64,000 nucleotides of DNA. It comes from an uncultured Tenacibaculum sp. (lineage in GTDB: Bacteria; Bacteroidota; Bacteroidia; Flavobacteriales; Flavobacteriaceae). The notes beneath the pieces are model-generated. The model saw only the letters and a list, made by a program, of their open reading frames with translations, ran no database searches and was not told the origin of the DNA. The translations under genes were made by a program, and so were the position numbers. Position 1 is the stretch's first letter. Every line of letters starts with the position of its first letter. Below, piece after piece: positions 1 through 7,571 of this stretch. The stretch is taken from assembly GCA_947496185.1 (NCBI GenBank), contig CANMCD010000006.1:124001-188000 (forward strand), in the 5' to 3' direction.

Positions 1-356
1 AAAAAGGAATACATGCGCAAGCTAAACTCGTACGTGTGATTTCGGGGAAGGTGCTGGATGTAGCTGTTGATTTACGAAAAGATTCCGCTACTTACGGAAA
101 ACATTTTTCGGTGATTTTATCAGGAGATAATAAAAAGCAATTGTTTGTGCCTAGAGGGTTTGCTCATGGGTTTGCTGTCTTGGAAGACCGTACTATTTTT
201 ACATACAAGTGTGATAATTACTATCAAAAAGAGGCAGAAAGCGGTATTCTATATAATGATAAAAACTTAGGGATTGATTGGATGTTAGATGAAAATGACA
301 TTATTTTGTCAGCGAAAGACATGGAGTTACCCGATTTTCAGCTTTCTTCCGTATAG
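1..356 (+). CDS. rfbC: dTDP-4-dehydrorhamnose 3,5-epimerase, 3' part (5' end outside window)
   Basis: This is the C-terminal part of RfbC/RmlC, the cupin enzyme that epimerises dTDP-4-keto-6-deoxyglucose in dTDP-L-rhamnose synthesis for surface polysaccharide. The reading frame is open from base 3, upstream of the first possible GTG at 36, so the gene is cut by the window edge and is not a short protein. Family landmarks seen are the QAKLVRVISGKVLDVAVDLR stretch, the FVPRGFAHGF cupin segment and the late YNDKNLGIDW segment (the family's D..L.I.W), after which the protein ends normally. The flippase gene starts 46 bases downstream on the same strand, which fits the end of an O-antigen or exopolysaccharide locus. 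The other rhamnose genes are not in view. Confidence 0.93.
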   Translation, partial: KGIHAQAKLVRVISGKVLDVAVDLRKDSATYGKHFSVILSGDNKKQLFVPRGFAHGFAVLEDRTIFTYKCDNYYQKEAESGILYNDKNLGIDWMLDENDIILSAKDMELPDFQLSSV

Positions 357-402
357 TATGAAAGAGGTATGTCGATAAAAATTTAAATAGAAGTATGGAA
401 CG

Positions 403-1686
403 GTGGGCTTTACGAAAAATTATTTCAGTGATATTTTAAAAAAAGGAATTTCAACCCTTGCATTTAAGGTTTTAGGGGTGCTTTTAGGTTATGCCATGAT
501 CTTGTTTATTACCAAAAACTTTGGTGCTGAGGTGTATGGTAAGTTTTCATTATCGCTGGTTTTTTCACAAGTTTTGGCGCTGGTTTTTACTTTTGGCTTT
601 CCGAGTTTTGTGGTTACTCTATTGACGAATAAATTACATTTCGATAGACAGCTTAAAACGAATTTTTTTGATAAAGTGGTGGCGGTAACTGTTGTTGTAG
701 GCTTACTGATGGCCGTATTGCTATACCTATTTTCTTATGATATAGCGGTTACCTTGTTTCGCGATGCAGCACTGCTTCCTTTTATAAAGTTACTAAGTTT
801 TTTGATCTTGCCTTTGATGCTTCATGAGGTTTTTTTAGGGTATTTGAAAGGGACTCAGCAGTTCGGGTTGCATAACCTCTGTTTGTTTATTCTTCCACCC
901 GTGTTTTTTTTTCTAAGCTATTTTGTAATAGATTATTGGTTTGTAGGCGTGGCGGACAGTATTGTCTTTTTGTGTTATACATTAGGGATTGTTGCTGTGA
1001 TGTGTTTGGAGTTTTTTTTAATTAAACGTGCAAACGTAGCACAACCTTTACGAAACATTCCGATACAGCCTTTGATGAAACGAGCCTTACCCATGATGTA
1101 TAGTGCGGCTGTGCTTTATATGCTTGGATGGACAGATATTTTTATGTTAAAGATGTTTCGAACTTCAAAAGAAGTAGGAGTATATCATGCTGTTTTTAAG
1201 GTAGCCTCGGCGGGGTTTTTGATAATAACGGCGATTAATATTGTGATAATGCCTAAAATTGCGGACCTATATATAAAAAAGGAAATAGAAGCACTGCATA
1301 AAATGATTGTAAAAACTACACATTTTGTTATGTTGCTAACGCTGCCTTTTATTATAGGGGTTATTATTTTTAGGGAAGAAATTTTAGCTTTTTTTGGTGC
1401 TGAGTTTGTTGTAGGAAAAGCAGCTTTATTATACATTATTATAGGGGTGTTTATTAGTGTGTCTTCGGGGGTAGTCGATCAGATTCTAAATATGACAAAT
1501 CATCAACAAACCTTAAAAAAAATAATTATTTCAAGCTTTTTGATTAATGTAGTGTTGAATTATGTTTTAATTCCGAAGTTCGGAATAGAAGGAGCGGCTA
1601 TAGCAAGTCTTTTTACCAATGCATTTTTAAATATAACCTGTATTTTCTTTATCAAAAAGAAGCTAGGTTTTTTTACGTTTATTTAG
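403..1686 (+). CDS. Wzx-like polysaccharide flippase (MATE/oligosaccharide flippase superfamily)
   Basis: A 427-residue inner-membrane protein with about 12 hydrophobic segments across its whole length, the size and shape of Wzx/RfbX flippases that move lipid-linked sugar repeat units across the cytoplasmic membrane. The N-terminal region has the typical ...KNFGAEVYGKFSLSL motif of oligosaccharide flippases, and the C-terminal third the common PKFGIEGAAIASL segment. The start taken is GTG at 403; a TAG at 388 in the same frame closes the frame just upstream and no ATG lies between. It follows rfbC directly, supporting a polysaccharide role. The sugar substrate cannot be read from sequence. 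Confidence 0.87.
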   Translation: MGFTKNYFSDILKKGISTLAFKVLGVLLGYAMILFITKNFGAEVYGKFSLSLVFSQVLALVFTFGFPSFVVTLLTNKLHFDRQLKTNFFDKVVAVTVVVGLLMAVLLYLFSYDIAVTLFRDAALLPFIKLLSFLILPLMLHEVFLGYLKGTQQFGLHNLCLFILPPVFFFLSYFVIDYWFVGVADSIVFLCYTLGIVAVMCLEFFLIKRANVAQPLRNIPIQPLMKRALPMMYSAAVLYMLGWTDIFMLKMFRTSKEVGVYHAVFKVASAGFLIITAINIVIMPKIADLYIKKEIEALHKMIVKTTHFVMLLTLPFIIGVIIFREEILAFFGAEFVVGKAALLYIIIGVFISVSSGVVDQILNMTNHQQTLKKIIISSFLINVVLNYVLIPKFGIEGAAIASLFTNAFLNITCIFFIKKKLGFFTFI

Positions 1687-2370
1687 TCTTTTTTTTAATG
1701 TGAATTCCTATATTTAGTAGCAAGTTCAAATTATGTTAAAATGTGATCCGTCACAGGAGCTATCAAAAAGTATATCCATGGAAGGGAGTTGTGAATGGGT
1801 TTCAAATTGGGACATTGGTATTAGCTAACCACACCTTTTTAATCAGTATCTTACACTAGATTCTTAGGCAAAAGTAAAATCTTTTTCGTGAAAAATTCGT
1901 AAAAAAAACCTAAAAATCTAAAAGGCTTAGGTTCTTCAAAGTCCATTTGAAAACAACGAATTCTTCTTAAAAACAAAAGCTGTTTTTTGTTTTTCAATTT
2001 TGATACTGCCCGTAAATCACAAAGTGTAATTTGCCTTTTCAATATATTATAAATAATCTACTGCGACATATTTACAGGGTTTCAATCTCAACCTCCAAAA
2101 AACCTAATTTCTCTTTAAATGTTAAAATATCTTTAATTTCATATTGTTTGTATTTGTTAAAAAAGTATGTTTACTGCAATATCAATAACTGAATATTTTT
2201 TTTCTCTTTAAATGATTGTTAATTTTTAATAAAGTTGCGCGCTTAAATTTCTTTCATGCTAACCAAACGAAAAACCATCCAGTTGTTTCGATAATAAGTA
2301 TCCTATTAAAGTAATTTTTAATAGAAAAAAAGATGTAAAAAATTAACCAAAACTACAACCTAAAAAATCT
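1687..2370. other. AT-rich gap without a supported gene
   Basis: About 680 bases between the flippase and the PAAR-like fragment. I see no protein with recognisable family features, no tRNA and no clear terminator. A 63-codon minus-strand frame at 1851-2042 is rich in Lys, Leu and Phe and has no promoter or neighbour to support it. The gap and the fragment that follows together look like a decayed accessory spot next to the polysaccharide locus, which is inference. Confidence 0.5.
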
Positions 2371-2616
2371 ATGTCATTACTTGCTAGTACCCATTTTACC
2401 CCTGTGGTCGGTCTCGACACCCATTTTACCACCCTACCGCCTTTTAATCCCTTTCAACCCTTTATAGGAATGGTCTTAGACCCAATGGACTATATCCCTT
2501 TTATTGGAACTAACGTATATATTAACGGTGCTAAACGAGCCGTTTCCGATACCAGTGGTGTATTGATTACCATGTTTCACATACCTGAAGGCTTCCCTAT
2601 TTTTCATACAATTTAA
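2371..2616 (+). CDS. Orphan PAAR-like N-terminal fragment of a type VI/Rhs-type protein
   Basis: This 81-residue frame begins MSLLASTHFTPVVGLDTHF and continues with PFIGMVLDPMDYIPFIGTNV and a GAKRAVSDTSG segment. From memory this is the N-terminal PAAR-like module of Bacteroidota Rhs and type VI (T6SS iii) spike-tip or toxin proteins, where it is followed by a further hydrophobic part of the module and then a long Rhs or toxin region. Here the frame stops (TAA at 2614-2616) just after GFPIFHTI, and no continuation was found downstream in any frame. It is therefore probably a truncated remnant or a reserve cassette head, unless such short PAAR tips are used as they are. No T6SS structural gene is in the window. 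No promoter box was seen. Confidence 0.6.
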   Translation: MSLLASTHFTPVVGLDTHFTTLPPFNPFQPFIGMVLDPMDYIPFIGTNVYINGAKRAVSDTSGVLITMFHIPEGFPIFHTI

Positions 2617-2826
2617 AAATCAACTATTTTTAGTATATGAAGAAAAGCAGAATAGGTGGTATCATATGTTGTTACTAGTTAGAATTTATTGTTTTTATCA
2701 TGCAAACTTATAATTCCACTTTTTTCTTGTTATATTTTTAAATTTTACTTGGCGTTATCGATAAAATACATATATTAGCCATGTCTTTGGAGACGTCCTT
2801 AGACATTCTTTTTCATAGCAATTTTT

Positions 2827-2862
2827 CCCGCTCATATTTTTGCAGCGGGTTTTCTTTTTTTT
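2827..2862 (+). terminator. Terminator-shaped hairpin
   Basis: CCCGCT at 2827-2832 pairs with AGCGGG at 2844-2849, followed by a T-rich run to 2862. It would end plus-strand transcripts that pass through the PAAR-like fragment. Confidence 0.65.
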
Positions 2863-2968
2863 ATTGTGAAATATTTCCGTTTTACTGAATTGGTATTAAT
2901 ATGAAGACGTGCTTTTAGGAAGGAAAAAGTATTGATGTTGAATTCTAAAACAATTATAAGGGTATCAT

Positions 2969-2999
2969 AAAAAAATCCTGAACTAGAAAGCTCAGGATT
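2969..2999 (-). terminator. Rho-independent terminator of asd
   Basis: On the minus strand TCCTGAG-type stem arms (AATCCTGA at 2974-2981 with TCAGGATT at 2992-2999 in plus-strand notation) are followed by seven T residues (2975-2969). It lies about 65 bases past the asd stop codon. Confidence 0.75.
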
Positions 3000-3019
3000 A
3001 CTTCTTTATTATTAAGACG

Positions 3020-3052
3020 ACATCTTAGTTTTTGAAATTAAGATGTTTTTTT
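3020..3052 (+). terminator. Plus-strand terminator-shaped hairpin facing asd
   Basis: ACATCTTA at 3020-3027 pairs with TAAGATGT at 3039-3046 and runs into TTTTTTT. It is oriented for plus-strand transcription, which here would converge on asd. Confidence 0.55.
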
Positions 3053-3064
3053 ATACTAGGCATG

Positions 3065-4072
3065 TTAGGCCAACACGGTATTTTTGATCAAGTTGTTTGC
3101 AACTAAATACTCAGCGATTTGAATAGTGTTTGTTGCCGCACCTTTTCTCAAGTTATCCGCTACGATCCATAAGTTTAAGGCATTTTCTCTAGACAAATCT
3201 CTACGGATTCTACCTACAAAAACCTCGTCTTTACCTTCAGCAAAGAAAGGCATTGGATATTGATTGTTTTCAATATCGTCTTTTACAATCACACCGTCAG
3301 TTTCTGAAAGAATTTTACGAACTTCTTCTAGCTCATATTCGTTTTCGAATTCCAAATTTACAGCTTCAGAATGCCCTCCAACTACAGGTATTCTTACTGC
3401 TGTTGCTGTAACTCCGATACTAGGGTCGTTCAAAATTTTATGTGTTTCTCTTACGAGCTTTAATTCTTCTTTGGTGTATCCAGCTTCTTCAAATACATCA
3501 CAGTGAGGTAATGCATTCTTGTGGATTTGGTATGGGTAGGCAGCTTCTCCTTCAACACCGTTCGCTTCATTTTCTAATTGACGAACTGCTTTTACTCCTG
3601 TACCAGTGATAGATTGATAGGTTGATACTACGATTCTTTTGATACCGTATTTCTTATGTAAAGGTGCTAAGGCAAGTACCATTTGAATGGTAGAACAGTT
3701 TGGGTTTGCGATAATCTTGTCGTTCTCCGTTAGTTCAGAAGCATTGATCTCTGGTACGATTAACTTTTTAGTTTCGTCCATTCTCCATGCTGATGAATTG
3801 TCAATTACTGTTGTACCTACAGCAGCAAACTTTGGTGCCCATGCTAAGGAAGTAGTTCCACCAGCAGAGAACAATGCCACATCTGGTTTCATAGATACTG
3901 CGGTTTCTAAGTTAACTACTGAATACTCCTTTCCTTTAAAGGCTATTTGTTTTCCTACCGAACGCTCTGAAGCGACAGGAATTAATTCTGTAACTGGAAA
4001 ATTTCTTTCTGCTAAAACTTGTAACATTACGTTACCTACCATTCCGGTTGCTCCTACTACTGCTATTCTCAT
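3065..4072 (-). CDS. asd: Aspartate-semialdehyde dehydrogenase
   Basis: Cytoplasmic NADP-dependent enzyme that reduces L-aspartyl-4-phosphate to aspartate-4-semialdehyde, the branch point to lysine/diaminopimelate, threonine and methionine. The 335 residues begin with the dinucleotide-binding GATGMVG motif. The catalytic cysteine is C126 in NPNCSTIQ and the substrate-binding histidine is H234 in VVGGHSEAV. Length and motif order are those of the Bacteroidota USG-1-like Asd group. It stands alone on the minus strand, with a terminator about 65 bases downstream and trhO divergent from it about 230 bases away. Confidence 0.97.
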   Translation of the reverse strand: MRIAVVGATGMVGNVMLQVLAERNFPVTELIPVASERSVGKQIAFKGKEYSVVNLETAVSMKPDVALFSAGGTTSLAWAPKFAAVGTTVIDNSSAWRMDETKKLIVPEINASELTENDKIIANPNCSTIQMVLALAPLHKKYGIKRIVVSTYQSITGTGVKAVRQLENEANGVEGEAAYPYQIHKNALPHCDVFEEAGYTKEELKLVRETHKILNDPSIGVTATAVRIPVVGGHSEAVNLEFENEYELEEVRKILSETDGVIVKDDIENNQYPMPFFAEGKDEVFVGRIRRDLSRENALNLWIVADNLRKGAATNTIQIAEYLVANNLIKNTVLA

Positions 4073-4247
4073 TTTTTCCTATTTTTTTTTCTTGTTTTTT
4101 AATATGAAACTTATGTATGATAGTACAAAGGTTTAAAAAATTACAATTAGTTGTATGTCAAATCCGTATTTTTTTTAGGCAATAGTTAAATTCTAGTCAA
4201 TTTACTATAAAAAGTATCATTTTAAACAGCAAAAAACAAAAAAAGAG

Positions 4248-4255
4248 TACTTTTG
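4248..4255 (+). promoter_or_regulatory. Bacteroidota -7 box for trhO
   Basis: TACTTTTG matches TAnnTTTG exactly and sits 51 bases before the trhO start codon, in the divergent gap with asd. The -33 element is not distinct. Confidence 0.65.
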
Positions 4256-4306
4256 CAGCACTGATTGACACAATCAACATTATTTGTTTAACGAAAAAGG
4301 TATAGC

Positions 4307-5338
4307 ATGCAACTGTACAACAAGTTAAGCGCACAAGAGCGCGCTAAGTTAATTGACGAAGCGGGAAAAGACCGCCTAACCATTTCTTTTTATCAATATT
4401 ACAAGATAGAAAATCCGACGTTATTTAGAAATAAACTTTTTATTGAGTGGAATGAACTAGAGGTTCTGGGAAGAACTTATGTTTCTTATGAGGGGATTAA
4501 TGCACAAATCTCTGTTCCTGCTGAAAACTTTAACGCACTAAAAAACCAGTTAGATAGTATTTCATTTTTAAAAGACATTCGTTTGAATGTAGCTGTGGAA
4601 CAAGACAATAAATCATTTTTAAAATTAAAGGTAAAAGTTCGTGACAAAATTGTTGCTGACGGACTAAATGATGCTACCTTTGATGTGACGGATAAAGGGG
4701 TGCATCTTTCTGCAAAGGAATTTAATAAAATGCTGGAAGATCCTGATACGGTTTGTGTCGATATGCGTAACCATTATGAAAGTGAAATAGGACATTTTGA
4801 AGGAGCGGTTACTCCTGATGTAGATACGTTTAGAGATTCACTAGATATCATTGAAGATGATTTAAAAGATCATAAAGAAGACAAAAACTTGCTGATGTAT
4901 TGTACAGGCGGAATTCGTTGTGAAAAGGCATCGGCTTATTATAAGCACAAGGGGTTTAAAAATGTCTTTCAACTCGAAGGCGGAATTATAGAGTACACCC
5001 GACAGGTAAAAGAAGAAGGGATTGAAAATAAGTTTTTAGGTAAAAACTTTGTGTTTGATCACAGGCGTGCCGAACGTATATCTGACGATGTTGTTTCTAA
5101 TTGTCATCAATGTGGAAAACCTTGCGATACGCATGTGAACTGTGCAAACGAAGGTTGTCATTTGTTATTTATACAATGTGACGAGTGTGGTGAGAAAATG
5201 GAGCATACTTGTTCTAATGAGTGTCGTGAAATTATCCAGTTGCCTTATGAAGAACAAAAAGCACTTCGTAAAGGAAAACATGCCAGTAATAAAATTTTCA
5301 AAAAAGGCAGGTCTGCTGCTTTGAAGTATAAAAAATAA
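4307..5338 (+). CDS. trhO: tRNA uridine(34) hydroxylase, rhodanese-like (TrhO/YceA)
   Basis: TrhO hydroxylates U34 of certain tRNAs, giving ho5U, using oxygen. The 343 residues show the family layout: an N-terminal ferredoxin-like domain (about 1-115), a rhodanese domain with the active-site loop YCTGGIRC (C199) at about 140-245, and a C-terminal cysteine-rich stretch (CHQCGKPCDTHVNC..., about 265-310) that is typical of this family and may bind metal. The start at 4307 gives a leader of about 50 bases after the -7 box. ctaA begins 7 bases after the stop, so the two are likely co-transcribed, although no functional link is known. Confidence 0.93.
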   Translation: MQLYNKLSAQERAKLIDEAGKDRLTISFYQYYKIENPTLFRNKLFIEWNELEVLGRTYVSYEGINAQISVPAENFNALKNQLDSISFLKDIRLNVAVEQDNKSFLKLKVKVRDKIVADGLNDATFDVTDKGVHLSAKEFNKMLEDPDTVCVDMRNHYESEIGHFEGAVTPDVDTFRDSLDIIEDDLKDHKEDKNLLMYCTGGIRCEKASAYYKHKGFKNVFQLEGGIIEYTRQVKEEGIENKFLGKNFVFDHRRAERISDDVVSNCHQCGKPCDTHVNCANEGCHLLFIQCDECGEKMEHTCSNECREIIQLPYEEQKALRKGKHASNKIFKKGRSAALKYKK

Positions 5339-5345
5339 TTTTTGA

Positions 5346-6365
5346 GTGAAAAAACAACTTTCTTTACTTGTTAAGGCTTCCTTGATCTCGGTTTATTTGA
5401 TATTTTTAGCGGGGTCTGTAGTACGTATGACAGGTTCAGGTATGGGATGTCCAGACTGGCCAAAATGTTTTGGCTACTATATTCCTCCGACGTCAGAAGA
5501 ACAAATTACTTGGCAGCCTAATACTTCCTATAAAAAGGGGATTATTATTGTGAAAGATGCGGCTTTGTTTGTTGCAGAAGAAGACTTTATTTCTCAAAAT
5601 GAATTTAATATCCAATATTGGAAAAAATATACAAAACATAGTTATGCTACTTTTAATAAGTACCATACTTGGACAGAGTATATAAACCGGTTAACCTCTG
5701 TGTTGGCGGGTTTTGTTTTTTTGTTTTTATTGTTTTCGGCAAACAAGTATTGGAAGGACAACAAAAAAATACCCATGCTAGCCATTGGTGCTTTTTTGCT
5801 CATGCTTTTTGAAGCTTGGCTCGGAAAAACAGTTGTTGATACCAACTTAAAACCCACGGTAATTACTATTCACATGGTGGCAGGGTTGTTTATCATCGCT
5901 TTATTGCTACAGTTGTTATTTGTTAGCGATCGTGGTCAAAATAAAAGTACGGTATATAATGCATTGTTTAGTAGGCTACTGGTGGTTTCGGTTGTTTTTT
6001 CGTTGATACAGATTGCTATGGGAACGCAGGTGAGACAGTTTATCGATGAGCAGGTAAAGCTTTTTGGTTTTGAAAACAAGCAATATAGTTTGATGAATCC
6101 TAGTTTTAAGTTCTATTTTCACAGGTCTTTTACCATAGCTATTGTACTAGTAAATTTGGGGTTATTTTACCTTAATCAAATAAAAAACTTGGGGTATCAA
6201 TTGGTTAACTGGGTTGTTTTTTTGATTTTTTTAGAGACAATTACAGGTATTTTAATGTATTATGCTGATTTTCCTATAGGAACACAGGCAACACACTTAC
6301 TTGCAGGTGCTATTTTATTTGGGTTACAGTTTTATTTGTGGCTTCAGTCTCGAAGTACTGTTTAG
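5346..6365 (+). CDS. ctaA: Heme A synthase (COX15/CtaA family)
   Basis: Membrane enzyme that oxidises the C8 methyl of heme O to the formyl of heme A for cytochrome aa3 oxidase. The 339-residue protein has about eight membrane segments, the N-terminal GSVVRMTGSGMGCPDWPKC motif of the family, and conserved histidines in YHTWTEYINR, TIHMVAGL, HRSF and THLLAG for heme binding. An inserted periplasmic region (about 45-100) between the first two helices is common in Bacteroidota members. The start is GTG at 5346, seven bases after trhO. No cytochrome oxidase genes are in the window. Confidence 0.93.
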   Translation: MKKQLSLLVKASLISVYLIFLAGSVVRMTGSGMGCPDWPKCFGYYIPPTSEEQITWQPNTSYKKGIIIVKDAALFVAEEDFISQNEFNIQYWKKYTKHSYATFNKYHTWTEYINRLTSVLAGFVFLFLLFSANKYWKDNKKIPMLAIGAFLLMLFEAWLGKTVVDTNLKPTVITIHMVAGLFIIALLLQLLFVSDRGQNKSTVYNALFSRLLVVSVVFSLIQIAMGTQVRQFIDEQVKLFGFENKQYSLMNPSFKFYFHRSFTIAIVLVNLGLFYLNQIKNLGYQLVNWVVFLIFLETITGILMYYADFPIGTQATHLLAGAILFGLQFYLWLQSRSTV

Positions 6366-6425
6366 TGCCATTTCTAGCTATAAAAAGAAATTATTTTAGT
6401 ATATTAGTGTGCAGAATGATAAAAC

Positions 6426-6674
6426 ATGGGGATTGTAGAATTAAGAAATAAAATAATTAAACTTTTAAACACAGATGATATTGACTATCTAAAAGATGTT
6501 TTTGAGTTTGCAGAAAGGAAAAAGCCATTAAACAACCCAGAATCAAACCCTGAAATTCCTATCCAAATTCAGAAACTTCTTATTGAAAGCCAGAAACAGG
6601 CAGATTCAGGAGAAACAACTTCGCATACTGATGTTATGGCTAAAGCTATAAAAAGATATAATCTTCCAAAATAA
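6426..6674 (+). CDS. Putative antitoxin of a ParE/RelE-type module
   Basis: An 82-residue hydrophilic protein with no membrane segment. It starts MGIVELRNKIIKLLNT, has a short central linker with several Pro and Asn residues, and ends in a region (SHTDVMAKAIKRYNLPK) that resembles the toxin-binding tails of small flavobacterial antitoxins. The main support is position: a broken ParE/RelE-like toxin gene begins two bases after its stop. The usual job is to bind and neutralise the toxin and repress its own promoter. With the toxin inactivated it may now be a solitary remnant. The precise antitoxin family was not recognised. Confidence 0.65.
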   Translation: MGIVELRNKIIKLLNTDDIDYLKDVFEFAERKKPLNNPESNPEIPIQIQKLLIESQKQADSGETTSHTDVMAKAIKRYNLPK

Positions 6675-6676
6675 TT

Positions 6677-6989
6677 ATGTTAATTACTGTAAATTGGTCT
6701 ACCTATGCCGAGGTGTCCTATTTTGAAGAATTAGATTTTATTAATCGTAAAATGGTCTCAAAAAGAGGTAAAACACTTTATTGAAATAGTTGATAATTTT
6801 GTATCGATGCTTTCAAAAGGCAACATTGAAGGTAAGGTCTATACAAACAATATTTCATCAATAGTCATTTCAAAACAAACAACGGTTTTTTACAAAAAAT
6901 ACCCATTAAAAAATACCATAACTCTGCTCTTATTTTGGAACAATCAAAGAAATCCCGAAAAACTAGAAAAAGTGCTAAATCAACATTGA
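6677..6989 (+). pseudogene. ParE/RelE-like toxin gene, inactivated by a frameshift
   Basis: From ATG 6677 the frame encodes MLITVNWSTYAEVSYFEELDFINRK and then runs out of frame to a TGA at 6782-6784. From 6750 the next frame continues in perfect register with the family: WSQKEVKHFIEIVDNF, then VISKQTTVFYKKY and a final LLLFWNNQRNPEKL, ending at TGA 6987-6989. Joined, they give about 103 residues, the normal size of a ParE/RelE-type ribonuclease or gyrase toxin, including the beta-strand order and the final F.NQRNP motif. The shift lies in AAAA at 6749-6752, where one extra A explains it. It follows the antitoxin by two bases. A sequencing error in the A-run is the main alternative. Confidence 0.75.
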
Positions 6990-7019
6990 AATTATAAAGC
7001 GCTCAGTTTAAAATTAGTC

Positions 7020-7571
7020 TCATTTTCTCCAGTGAAGTGTTTCCATCATTTTGACCATATCTTTTTTGATATACTCAACTGCTGGATAAATAGAGTCGTA
7101 ATTAGGTTTTACATAAAAGAATAACGATCCTTTTATAAAATGATTTACACTATCCGTAGCATGAAACTGAACTTGCGAAGCAGCATTCCCTGCGATTTCA
7201 CACATTTTTCCATACACGTTGTTTTTGCTATCCGAAAAATCTCGCCAAGAGATGTGATCTGCTTTTACGGTATGTTCTAATACAAGTTTTTCAGCTTCTA
7301 TTAGTAATTCTCTTAAGTTGCCTTTTATGGGCCTGTATGTAATGTCTACCGATGCTTTTAGTTTGGGGTATTGAACTTTTAGCCAATCTTCTGGAAGTGG
7401 TTTTAAAGAGGTGTTTTTGGCGACCTCAAAACTGTAGGGTCGATCAATCGTAAGCGAATCGTATGTAGGTTCAGGATACTCTAAGCTAAGATACGCTTTG
7501 GGTTTTGGGGTTGTTTCTTCGCCACAACTCACCATAATCACCAATATTAAAAACCACAATATTTTATGCAT
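7020..7571 (-). CDS. gldD: Gliding motility lipoprotein GldD
   Basis: GldD is a lipoprotein required for gliding and type IX secretion in flavobacteria; its exact role is not settled. The 183-residue protein has a lipoprotein signal ending in the lipobox VSC (C16), followed by a periplasmic domain with the family's segments SLEYPEPTYDS, ITYRPIKGNL and HFIKGSLFFYVKPNYDS. Its start overlaps the end of gldE by 8 bases, so the two are translationally coupled. The order mutY-ssb-gldE-gldD is that known from Flavobacterium johnsoniae, which makes the assignment firm. Confidence 0.95.
   Translation of the reverse strand: MHKILWFLILVIMVSCGEETTPKPKAYLSLEYPEPTYDSLTIDRPYSFEVAKNTSLKPLPEDWLKVQYPKLKASVDITYRPIKGNLRELLIEAEKLVLEHTVKADHISWRDFSDSKNNVYGKMCEIAGNAASQVQFHATDSVNHFIKGSLFFYVKPNYDSIYPAVEYIKKDMVKMMETLHWRK

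Larger units (their letters stand above)
2617..3064. other. Intergenic region with several hairpins, no gene
   Basis: About 450 bases between the PAAR-like fragment and asd. No coding frame is supported. It holds an imperfect hairpin at 2781-2806 (ATGTCT with AGACAT), a terminator-shaped hairpin at 2827-2862, the asd terminator on the minus strand at 2969-2999 and another plus-strand hairpin with a T-run at 3020-3052. Two plus-strand terminators with no plus-strand gene left between them would fit a lost gene or an unseen small RNA. Confidence 0.5.

Noticed and set aside
1851-2042. 63-codon minus-strand frame rich in Lys, Leu and Phe
   Set aside because: No promoter box, no recognisable family, low-complexity composition typical of translated AT-rich spacer.
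3687-4136. 149-codon plus-strand frame opposite asd
   Set aside because: Antisense shadow of a strongly conserved gene; no family features.
6807-6989. 60-residue plus-strand frame as a separate small protein
   Set aside because: It is the C-terminal half of the frameshifted toxin and has no start of its own that makes sense.
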